A stretch of DNA of 38,242 bases from positions 1 to 38,242 of the forward strand of contig AUXH01000124.1 of NCBI GenBank assembly GCA_000482145.1, read 5' to 3'. Each line of letters begins with the position of its first letter. Positions within the stretch are counted from its first letter, which is position 1. Below the pieces are notes generated by a model that made no database searches, had not been told where the DNA came from, and was given only the letters and a program-made list of their open reading frames with translations. Of the stretch, positions 15,180 to 25,200 are shown piece after piece. Position numbers and translations under genes: made by a program. This DNA comes from Strigomonas culicis (taxonomy: Eukaryota; Euglenozoa; Kinetoplastea; Trypanosomatida; Trypanosomatidae).

Positions 15180-18100
15180 TCACGTTTCAGTGTGGGGTGT
15201 GTGCTCGAACATCTGCTCGATGGCCATCATGTCCTGACGCCAGTCGAGCTCCGCCGACGCGACAGCCCCGTCTGCATCAGGGCTATGGGAGCTACCCCGA
15301 TTGCCGTCACTCATCGCACCGCTCGTCCCGGTTGATTTTCTTCGCTTCGCCTTCAGCATCCGCTTCTTGCTGCTCTCTGGCCCAGCGATGGGGAGCGCCT
15401 CGCGGCCGTGGCCGCCCTCGTGGCGTTTGAAGCGGAAGGCGGAGCTCTCCACATCCCAGTAGCTCCCAAACAGCTCCAACACGAACTGAATGTTCTCCTC
15501 GTGGCCCCCGTCACTGTAGAACTCGATCAGCTCATTTTCTCTCTCTTCGCGCGCCGCCTCCGACGCGCCGTCGTCGTCCTCACTCGGCTGCTGCGTGCTG
15601 TCGCTCTTGCGGCGGCGCCGCGCGCGGCCCTCCTCGTCCTCCCCGCTGAGGTCGCTCGCCGCGACGTCGAAGTGCGCGGACAGCCCCATGGCATCACGGA
15701 CGCACTGTACGAAGAGCCACCGCTTCAGCCGCTCCGTGTCGGTCTTCCCACCGGTGTCCATTTCCTCCTCCTCCGCGTCTTGCTCGAGCGCGCGCCACGC
15801 GTCGACGGCGGCCTCGTTGTCCTTGATGGACGTGTTCCACAGGAACTGCACGTACTGCTGCAGCTCCTCCTCCAGCAACAGCCCCTCCGCCGCGGGGGCG
15901 GGCCCCGCGACCGGTGCGTGCGTCCACGGCCGCAGTGAGAACACCGGCGCGGCCTCACCCAGGTCCAAGAAGTCGACGTTGGAGGCGCCGTCCGTGGCCG
16001 GCACGACCACGCCGTCCGCCAGCGCGCCGCCGCTGTAGTTCACCCCCTCGTTCGTGCTCAGCGCACACAGACTGCTGATCGTCGTCGTCGGGCTCGTGCC
16101 GCCGACGGCGCCGTACAGCGGCCCTGGCACCGGGGACGTGCCGGTGCTGCTCGCCATCAGAACGGTGGCGCTGCTGGTGTAGGTCTGTTGGATGAGGGTA
16201 CCGACCACACTCGCGGAGAGCGAACCCGCGCGGCTCTTGCTGCGGCGCGGCGCGCTGCCGCCGCTGTTGCTGAGGGCATCCGCACGCACCGCCCCGCGCG
16301 GGGACCGCGCGCGGGGCGACTTGGCGGCGCCGGCGGCCGCCACCTGCTTGTAGCCGATGCTCGTCGTGCTGAGCGGCAGCGCATCGACGCGCGCCGTGAT
16401 GGCGCGCGGGCTGTTGCCGCCACTGCTCGTATTCTTGTACTTGTTCGCCGACAGGGGCGAGTTGAGCGCGCTGCTGATGGGGCTCGGCAGGACCTCATCC
16501 TTGTACAGCGGCGGCGGTGTGTGCGCCGCGGCGGCCAGCGCTGCAGAGGTGTCGCTCCGTCCACCTGTCGCCTCGTCCGTGGTGAGAACCGGTGCCGCGA
16601 TGGCGCTTTCCGGCTTGCCGCTGCCTCGCTTTTCCTTTTCGCGAAGAAAAAACAACTGGAGCAGCGGCGCCGGGAGCGTCAGCGGGGCGTCGGTGCGGAC
16701 GTTCGCCGCCTTTGGCTCCGCCTTGCGCCGTCGGGTGTTGGTTGCACTCCCCGCGTTTTTCTTCGGCGCGTGCGCCGCGGCCTTCGCCTTGCCGCGCGGC
16801 GGTGGTGGCGCTGCGGCGGCGGCAGCGGCCGCCTTCTTCGGCTTGTCAACAGTCGGCAGACTCTTCCGCCGAGGGGCGCTGGCGGTGCTGTCCTTTTTCT
16901 TGCCTCCCCCACCACCCCCACTGCCGCTCGCCCCGCCGGTTATTTTACCCGAGAGCGACTCCTTACGGCGGAGGAGGGCGATGGGTCGCGCCTGGTTGTA
17001 CAAGAAGTTGTGCTCGTTGTAGCTTGTGTCACCAGCGCTGGGCCGGAAGGGTGAGATGTCTGGCGACGCGATCGTCTTGTCCAGCTCCACGACATCCGGG
17101 TGCCCACGGCACGTGCGCTGCTCCTCGTTCGCGAGCCACGCCCATACATGCGCCGGCGGCGGGTCGCCCGCCACGAGGGCGGCCTTGATGCTGCTGCGCT
17201 GCGTGTACTCCTCGTTCGCGAGCGTCAGCCGCTGATAGTTCTCCTCGGACAGGAGAGGGAAGAACGGGTCGTTCAGCAGTCGCGCGGTCGCCGCGTCGGT
17301 GGGGTCCGCCGTCACGGCGAGCGGCGCGGCGGCGACGGGCGAGCCGCTCCACACCATGGGCTGGAACACCTCCGTCGCGTGTGGGTCCCGGTCCGCCGCA
17401 GCGGGGCTCGCGATCTCGGGCCGCGGGCGCTGGCCGAGGGACGTCGCGGCGGCGCTCGGCCGCACCGGCTCCGGCTCCCCCTGCGCGTCCAGCTGCCGCC
17501 GCAGCTGGTGGGGGGCCTCGAGCAGCAGCGCCTCCTCGCGGGTGGGCTTGCTCGGGAGCACAAAGGGGTTCGCCGTGAAGGACGAAAAGGGCTGCCGCTG
17601 GCCCGCCGCGGTGGCGCTGCTGTAGCGGATGTTGTAGCTGCCGGGGCCGCGGACGGGCGATGGGCTCTCCTTGGCACCGGGGGCGGCCGCCGTGTGCGTG
17701 ACGCTGCGGTTTGGGCTGGCCGGCGTGGTGTACGTCGGCCGGCGAAACAGCATCGGGACGTTGCGCTCCTGCATCTGCTGCAGGTGGCCCTGCACGACGG
17801 AGTAGCTGTACGGCCGCGGCGCCGCGCCGCTCGCGGTGCTGCGGCGGTCGACGGAGCTGCGGCAGCTCGTGACGCTCATCTCGTGCGCGGGGGGCGGCGC
17901 GTGGCTGCCCTCCGACGGCGCCTCACTGCCACAAGGGAGGCTGCTGCCGCCGCCGGTGGCGAGCCGCAGCAGTTTGCTCGCGTAGGCGGAGGCGATGGAC
18001 ACGTGGGAGGCGCCCGACGGCGGCAGCCCCGCCCCACGCACCTCGCTCCGCCACGGTGGCGGCGACGCCCCGGCGAGGAGCGACGTATCCGCGGACGACC

Positions 18101-18731
18101 CGCGATAGCGCGGCGTCAAGAAGGACGGCGGTGGGGAGAGGCAGTACGCGCTGTCGCCGCGCGGTGTTGCCGCGGGCTGCGCGCCGCGGTCGGAGGTGGT
18201 CGCCTGCCCGGGGCGGGCCTGCAGCCGCGCGCGGTCCTGCACCTCGCGCCGCTGCGCCTGCCGCAGCCGCGCGCTCGCCTCGAGGCTGCGCATCCGGTCG
18301 GGCGGCCGCTCCACGGGGCTGCTGCCGGGCAGCACGCGGCGGGACGGCCCCGGCGCGGCGCGCGGCGTGCGGTTGGGGTTCGCCGTGCTGCGGTACAGCA
18401 GGTACTCGTCCTCCGGGCGAATCATCTGCCGCGCCCACGCCTCGGAGATGACGGGGCCCGCCCCCGCGCGGCCCACCCCGCTGCTGCTCAGCGCGCCGAC
18501 GCGGGTGTACGACGGCGATGGCTCGCCGCGCTCGCCGTCGCCCAGGTCGGGGGAGAGGTTGGCGCTGTTGGACGTCACCATGCTGTCCATCGAGAAGCGG
18601 CGGATCGCCACGTCGGCGGCCGACACCAGATGGACGACGTTTCCGCTTCTATGGGTGATCGAGGCGGTCGTCGACGGTTCGGTGTCCTTCGACCGTTTTC
18701 TAGCGGATCCATGAGCCTTTTTCCGTCGCAT
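15180..18731 (-). CDS. Large low-complexity hypothetical protein with one STPGR-like motif
   Basis: I do not recognise a known family for this 1,183-residue protein. Most of it is rich in Ser, Pro, Ala and Arg and probably disordered, with basic low-complexity stretches including a Lys/Ala-rich region near residues 620-690. Two blocks look folded or conserved. Near residue 360 the segment VRGPGSYNIRYSS resembles a single STPGR/SHIPPO repeat, a motif common in axonemal and cytoskeletal proteins. The C-terminal block (about 930-1100) contains LEEELQQYVQFLWNTSIKDN, LKRWLFVQCVRDAMGL and ENIQFVLELFGSYWDVESSA, which look like amphipathic helices between acidic linkers. The N-terminus is basic (MRRKKAHGSARKR). 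The start ATG lies about 44 nt after a candidate acceptor. A cytoskeletal role would be a guess. Confidence 0.7.
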   Translation of the reverse strand: MRRKKAHGSARKRSKDTEPSTTASITHRSGNVVHLVSAADVAIRRFSMDSMVTSNSANLSPDLGDGERGEPSPSYTRVGALSSSGVGRAGAGPVISEAWARQMIRPEDEYLLYRSTANPNRTPRAAPGPSRRVLPGSSPVERPPDRMRSLEASARLRQAQRREVQDRARLQARPGQATTSDRGAQPAATPRGDSAYCLSPPPSFLTPRYRGSSADTSLLAGASPPPWRSEVRGAGLPPSGASHVSIASAYASKLLRLATGGGSSLPCGSEAPSEGSHAPPPAHEMSVTSCRSSVDRRSTASGAAPRPYSYSVVQGHLQQMQERNVPMLFRRPTYTTPASPNRSVTHTAAAPGAKESPSPVRGPGSYNIRYSSATAAGQRQPFSSFTANPFVLPSKPTREEALLLEAPHQLRRQLDAQGEPEPVRPSAAATSLGQRPRPEIASPAAADRDPHATEVFQPMVWSGSPVAAAPLAVTADPTDAATARLLNDPFFPLLSEENYQRLTLANEEYTQRSSIKAALVAGDPPPAHVWAWLANEEQRTCRGHPDVVELDKTIASPDISPFRPSAGDTSYNEHNFLYNQARPIALLRRKESLSGKITGGASGSGGGGGGKKKDSTASAPRRKSLPTVDKPKKAAAAAAAAPPPPRGKAKAAAHAPKKNAGSATNTRRRKAEPKAANVRTDAPLTLPAPLLQLFFLREKEKRGSGKPESAIAAPVLTTDEATGGRSDTSAALAAAAHTPPPLYKDEVLPSPISSALNSPLSANKYKNTSSGGNSPRAITARVDALPLSTTSIGYKQVAAAGAAKSPRARSPRGAVRADALSNSGGSAPRRSKSRAGSLSASVVGTLIQQTYTSSATVLMASSTGTSPVPGPLYGAVGGTSPTTTISSLCALSTNEGVNYSGGALADGVVVPATDGASNVDFLDLGEAAPVFSLRPWTHAPVAGPAPAAEGLLLEEELQQYVQFLWNTSIKDNEAAVDAWRALEQDAEEEEMDTGGKTDTERLKRWLFVQCVRDAMGLSAHFDVAASDLSGEDEEGRARRRRKSDSTQQPSEDDDGASEAAREERENELIEFYSDGGHEENIQFVLELFGSYWDVESSAFRFKRHEGGHGREALPIAGPESSKKRMLKAKRRKSTGTSGAMSDGNRGSSHSPDADGAVASAELDWRQDMMAIEQMFEHTPHTET

Positions 18732-19244
18732 GATTTACGTTCTCTTTTTTTATTCTTTATTTTGGAGTTCTTCTGCTGTGTTACGGTTGTTTTTGTTGTG
18801 TCAAGAAAAAAAAAAGTAGTAAAGTATAAAGTTTCTCTACAAAGTATGAAAAAAAAAAAAGAATCTAAGCGAAAGTAGAAAGTAATAATCTCTACAACAA
18901 CAACAGCAACAACAAACAGAAGTGAGAGAGAAAACACAGGATGAGCGCAGTATTCCATACATTTGTACTTCTCTTTTTACATACGAGAACATGAAACAAA
19001 AAGGAAATTCATGTCCCATCAACCTATTATTATCCTTTCCATCATCGGTGACGATGTAGAAGCGTGCTTTAATTGAGATTAAACGGTCATCGGATTTAGT
19101 AGTATCATTAAACAACAAATAATTATTAATTGACAAGAAAAAAAAAGTAAGAAGTAATAATAACAGTAATAGTAATAGTAGTCGGAAAAAAAAAAGTGTG
19201 TGTTTTTATTGTTTGTTTGCTTGTTCGTCGTTATGCAAAGGCCT
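18732..19244. other. Intergenic spacer between UTP20 and the 1,183-aa gene
   Basis: The spacer is AT-rich with long A-runs (for example 18849-18860 and 19186-19195) and AAC or AAT microrepeats. It holds the leader of the 1,183-residue gene and the presumed UTP20 3' UTR. No RNA gene or convincing open frame was seen. Confidence 0.65.
18776..18820 (-). promoter_or_regulatory. Candidate trans-splice acceptor of the 1,183-aa gene
   Basis: A T-rich tract (about 18817-18803) is followed by an A/C-rich interval and the AG of ACACAG at 18777-18776. This gives a 5' UTR of about 44 nt. Confidence 0.45.
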
Positions 19245-22200
19245 TTACTCCATTGCTTGCTGCCCCTTCAGCTCCTCGTGGCGCCTTCGCTTCACCGCCT
19301 TCTTGTTCTCCTTCTGAATGGTCGAAATGCGCTTGTTCTCCCGCACAAGGGAGATACCCGTCGACAGACAAGTCAGCGCGTCCTGCAGCGTGGCGCCCTC
19401 CTCCACCTCCTCCGGCGGCGGCAGTGCCTCCTCCGTCTTCTTTTTCTTCCTCGCCGTGTTGCCGCTGCCGCCGGTGGCCTCCTCCCGGCCGCGCTTGTGC
19501 GTGGCGGGCGGCGGCGGCGGCGGCGCTACCACCGCGGCCGCCGGGGACATAAAGAGCGCGCGGCGCTCCTCCAGCTGCTTCTGCGTGAGGTGGATCGCCT
19601 GGTTCGCGAGCGAGGAAAGCTTCTCGGAGAAGGGCGACGCCTTGATCGCGATGTTCAGCAGCGGCGCCAGCACCTGCGTCACGAGTGGGAGCACCCGCAC
19701 CGCGTCGCGGAGCAGCCACCGCACGGCGGCGCTGGTGGCATCCGTCGCGGGCGCGGCCTCACCCGCAGTGGCGGCGCGGGGGAGCAGCGACACGAGTCCG
19801 CCCGCGTACTGGCAGAGGGAGCTCGCGCGCACCATGTAGTTCACGACGCTGCCCTGCTGTAGGATGGGCGCCACCGTCTTGGTCAGCACCCCGCGCAGCA
19901 GCGAATCGTACTGCGCGGTGATGGCGTCCTCGTACGCAGCGCGGGCGGCGGCCGCCCGCTGCTGCGCACGCAGGTCCACGACCAGCGTGAGGGCGAGGTG
20001 CGACAGGCTCTTCGTCGTGAAGAGCAGCAGCCGGATCAGCTCGTGGCGTGCCGAGCTGAGGATCGCGCGGTTCGCCTTGTACACCTCATTCGCGACATCG
20101 CTGGCCGCAACGAGCTGCAGTAACTTGCGGGTGAGCTGCGCGTACTGCGTGAAGCGCTGCAGCAGCGCCTTGTGGACGTCCCGCCCCGGTCGGCTCTCCG
20201 CGGCGAACCCCGCAAAGACAAACGGCATCGCCGCTGCCTCGCTACGACCCGCCTTTTCTTTTTCTTCTTCCTGTGCTGCGTCATGGCGAGCCGTCAGCTC
20301 GTTCGCGAGAAAGTGTGCCTGCTCCTCCACGAAGGTGTAGAAGTAGCAGCGCAGGATGCGCAGCGTCACGGCGTGCACCCACGGGTGCGGGTGGAGGAGC
20401 AGGTGGTCGACGCAATAGTCGATGAAGGACGGCGACGCGCCGTGGTGCTGCTGCAACACGTCCTGTTCGAAGAGGAGCGGGAAGAAGCGCATCGGCGCCG
20501 CCTCCACAAGCGTCTCGACGCAGCGCAGCGCGTAGAACACGTAGGACCACCCCTTAAGCTGCGCCTTCTTCGTCAACGACACCTTCGCCGCCTTCTTCGT
20601 CCCGCTCCGCTTTGTGCGCGCGGGGTCGTAGTAGCAGCCGAGCAGGATGGACGGCAGCGACCACGCGCAGAGCGCGGTGAACTCGGCCGCGTCCTCGTCC
20701 GCCAGGATGCGCAGCCACGGCGCCGCGGTGGCGGCGGCGGCGGGCGGCGGCGCCAGCTCGTACAGTGAGGGGAGCTCCGGCAGGATCGCGGCCCACGTCT
20801 GGGTCGCCATCGTGCGCGTCGGCCGCGGCTGCGCCGCGTCCAGCAGCGGCAGCAGCACCGGTGCGATGCGGTCGACGCCCGCGTTCTTCGTCATCTTCTG
20901 CAGCACGCGCCCGGCGAGCTCGCGCACCTCGCGGTGCTCGCAGCTCGTGAGCATGGCCGACAAGGGGAGGAAGAGAAAGGGCGCCTCTTCTTGCAGCACG
21001 ACGGTCGGCAGCTGCCGCACCAGCGCCTCCAGCACCTCCAGCAGCGCGATGCGGCCGCCCATGTCGGGGTAGTTGAGATTCTTCACGAAGAGCTCGATGT
21101 GGCTCTTGAAGCGCTGCGGCGTCATTTTGTACTCCGTCAGGAAGCGCACGAGCAGCGCCACGCACCGGCGGCGGACCACCTCCTTCCCGGCGAGGTGCAT
21201 CATGAGCTCCGTGATGAGATCCATGAGGTCGTACACCTCCGGCAAGTAGAGGTGTTTGCCGAGCAGCGCGTGCAGCAGGCTTAGTGCCATGGGCAGTATG
21301 GCACTGCGGTTGATGATCTCGACACGGCAGACATGCAGCAGCTGCCGCGCCTGCTCGTCGGAGAGGGTCGTGAAGGTGCGCATCCCCACAACCGCCGCGC
21401 ACACGCGCAGCGCGCGCTGCTTGATCGCGCCGCCGCGCGGCAGGAAGATGAGCACGGTGTGAAAGATCTCCTGGTGCAGGGCGGTCACCGCCGTCAGCGG
21501 CGGCCGCAGCGCGGAGAGCGCGAGCAGGCAGTCCAGCGCGATCGCCACGACGGCGTCGCTGCCCTCGCCCTTCAGCGTCTGCACCATCACCGGGATGAGC
21601 GGCTCCAGCACCGACTGGTGCGCCCGCGTGAAGACAGTCACGAGGTCCTGCTGGTTGGGCTGCGGATGGCGGGGCCGCTGGTGCCGGCCGCCGGCCGCCA
21701 CCTCCTCCTTTTCACCCGCCTCCTGCTCCTCCACAAAGGCGTCGAGGGCGTCTACCTCCTCGCCCTCGTTCAGCTCCTTCGGCGCGAGCAGCGCCCCCAG
21801 CTGGCGCGTGGCCGCGTCGTCATCCTCGGCATCATCGCCGGCTTCCGTCCCCTCCGCCTCGCCGTCGTCGCTGTGGTGCGCGTCGGCGTCCTTCGCCGCC
21901 GCCGCCGCCGCCTCGCCCTCCAACGCGCGGCGGCGGCTGCGCACCAGCTCGAGCTGTACGGCGGCCTTCCCCTTCTTCTTCTCCTTCCCGATGCCGAGCA
22001 CGTGCTGCAGCACGCTGCGGAGGTACTGCAGCAGAAACTCGTCCAGCGTGTCAAGCACAATAGCGGTGGTGGGGTCCTCGCGGTAAAAGTCCTTCGCCGC
22101 CTCGCGCACGTCCTTCCCGTAGCGGCCTTTGTAGATGCGCAGCTTCTGCTTCTGCTGCGTCGCGAGAACCGTGTGCGCGCTGAAGTCGACGTCCACCCGC

Positions 22201-25200
22201 TCCGGCGCCGGCGCGACCATGAAGTTCGCATCCAGCTGCTCCTTGTAGCTCTTGCTCTCCTTCTGGTGGATGATCAGATGCGCGTTGCCGCGGATGCGGC
22301 GCGTGCCGTCCTTCGCCTCGAACTCCGCGATCTTTTCCTCCCGCACCGTGTTGTGCTTCGCCATGAGGCCGTGCACCTGCTCCAGTGCCTTCTGCACCTC
22401 CATCGTCGGGTTCGCCATGAGGCTGCGCGCGACGCGGAGGGCCAGCAGCCGCACCTTGTTCACGAAGAGGATGTCCGCGCCGGCGTTCTTGCTGCTGCTC
22501 GTTTTGGTGTACTTGTTCTGCACTTCCTGCACAAGGAGGGCGCGCGCCCGTGCGCTCCCGTGCAGCTGGGCGATCTGGTCCTCCTTCAGCGCCTCCTTCG
22601 GCGGCGTCAGCACCCACTGGATGCGGTACAGGAAGGCGTTCATCACCTTCTCCGCCTCGCCAAACTTCGCGAGAAAGATAAAACCCTGCAGCGCGCGGTT
22701 TCGCTTCACCTCGATCATCTTGCTGATGAGCTCCGTCTGCTCCTTCTGGTGCCCAATCTCGCCGAGGTAGTCGTCGAGGAAGATGAGGAAGAGATCGTCC
22801 GTGATGTCGTTGAGACACTGGACCCCGAACTGGTAGTCAAACGCTCGCTTCTGCTTGTGGCGCCGCCCGGTGGTGGACGTGAGCTGCTGCAGCAACTCCT
22901 CCTCCTCCTGGTCGAGGCGGTCGAGCGCCGCCTCCGCCTCGTCCGCCTCGGTCTTGGGCTTCTTCCTCGCCGCCGCCTGGCGCCGCGCCTCCTCCGCTGC
23001 CGCCGCCTCTTCCTCCTCGCTGTCGATGTCCTCGTGCGGCGCGTGCTGCCGCTGCGCAAGGTCGGACTTCGCCCGGAGCACCTCCGCAACGACGTCCCCG
23101 TCCGCGCCAGAGTGGCGCCGCCTCCCGCGCGGGGGCGGCGGCTGGCCGGCGCCGGCGCCGCGGGCGAGCATGGCGTTCTGCGGGTCGTAGACCTGGTAGA
23201 GCAGCGTGACGACCGTGTACCCGAGCACGTGCAGCTGGTAGCCGTGGACGAGGTTGTCCTTCAGCTTCGTGATGACAAAGCGGAGCTTCGCGGGCCCCGT
23301 CTCCTGCAGAATGGCGCCGAGGATGCGCCGCGCGCTCTCGCGATGGCGGTCCATCTTTGTGCGCAGCCGCCGCACCAGCATATCCAGCAGATGCTCTACG
23401 TAGTAGTGAAAGCGCTCCTCCGGAAAGTACTTCACAATCTTCGTGATCGCCATGGCGACGGGGAGCTGCAGCAGCGCGTTGCGGGCCGTCTTGGAGCCCT
23501 CCTCCTTCTCCAGCTCCTTGCGGATCGCCGTGATGGAGTGCATGTTGCCGAGCCCCTCGCCGGCGCGCCGCGTGCCGCCGCCCTCCTCACTCGCCGTGAT
23601 GAAGGCGTAGAGCTGCGGAATGATGTCCTGCTCCAGCACCTTCATGATCTTGGCGCTGCCGTAGGCCTTGATCTTCGCGCGCACAATGCGCTCCGCCTCC
23701 TCCTCTTCCTCCTCCCCGTCCTCCTGGTGGCCTGCTTCCTCTTCGTCCTCTCCTGGCTGGTCCGCCTGGTGGCCGTGTCCCGTGGCAGCCGGCGCTCCCC
23801 CCTCCACGATGCGATCATTGTCGTCTAAAAAGTGGAAGTTGTCGAGCACCTGCACCACGCCACGCAGCATGCTCATGCGCATGTCCGTGTGCAGCGCCGC
23901 GTTCGTCAGGAAGAGCGTCAGCACGCGGAGGTAGGCCTCCCACGGGAGGTGCGCGGCGATCGTGGCGATGGTGCGCAGCACCGCCTCCACATAGCCCTTC
24001 GCGCGGCCCTCCGTCAGGTTCGCGAGCGACCGCTTGCCTTGCGAGAAGTCCTGCACCGCGCTGATGAGAAAGGGAATGAAGACGCGCAGCAGGTCGCGCG
24101 GCTGCATCTTTTCACACAGCGTGCGCAGCATCAGGAGCGCGTTGAGCCGGCACTTGGGCTGCACGTGGCTGATGTTCTTGTAGAAGTTCTGCTCGTTGTT
24201 CGGGGAGTAGAGCACGGCCAGGCTCGGGAACGCGGCCGGGAAGTAGCGCGCCAGCACCTCCATCGCGGCGAGGTGGTCGTGGCGCCGCAGCACGTCCTTC
24301 GCCACCGCGCCGCGGCGGAAGGAGGTGAGCACCTCCGTGCGTATCACCTGTGCCAGCACGCGCTGCTCATACAGCGCCCACGCCTCCCGCGTCAGCGCCG
24401 ACGACGGCAGCTGCCGCAGCACCGGGTGGTGCTGCAGCTTCGCGCGGTGCTCCTTGTACATGGCGGCCGACGCGTAGCGGCACATGGCGTGGAGCAGCTG
24501 GCTCGCGAAGGCGCGGATGGTGCTCTCCGGGTCGCGCAGGTAGAACATGATGTTGGCGGACAGGAGGTGCATCGCCTCGATCGGCAGCAGTGCGAGGTGC
24601 TGCTGTGGCGGCGGCGGTGCCGCGGCGTCGTGCTTCTTGTGCGCGTGCTGCGCGCCGGTCCGCAGCCACAGGAGGGGGATCGACACATCCTCCTCGCCCT
24701 CGTAGACGCGCTCGACGCGCACGGCGCCCTTCTCGCCCTCTCCCGTCTTCTTGCCCGCGTCGTGGTTCTCGAAGGAGAAGAATTGGATGAGGGAGTGGAA
24801 CGCGTGGTAGCGGCGCTCGAAGTCGTACTTCTCAAAACCCGTCTCGACGTCGAAGCTGTTGAGCGCCTTCACCGCGCGGCCGACGGCCGCAAACTGCGCC
24901 TCGTAGTCCGCCGCCGTCGCCGCCGGCACCTCCGCGGTGGCGGTGTCCGTTGCATAGATGGCGGCCTCCGCCGCCATAATCGGCGCGTAGTGCAGCCGGT
25001 GGATCGCCAGCTGCAGCGCGTCGCATAGGCGCGAGCGCGCCTCCGGGTGCGTCACCATGTTGAGTGTGTGGGACAGGAGGTGCAGGTGGCGGCGCACGTC
25101 GAGCCCCGGCGCACCCTCGCCGCCCTCGCACGAGGGGCGCACGTGTTCCAGCAGCGTGAGGACCGTGTGGACGGCGAAGAGCAGCGTGTTGGGCTCCGTC

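Noticed and set aside
21333..23828. 831-codon open frame on the plus strand
   Set aside because: It lies opposite UTP20, is made of Arg/Leu/Val/His-rich sequence typical of the reverse complement of GC-rich coding DNA, and has no splice signals.
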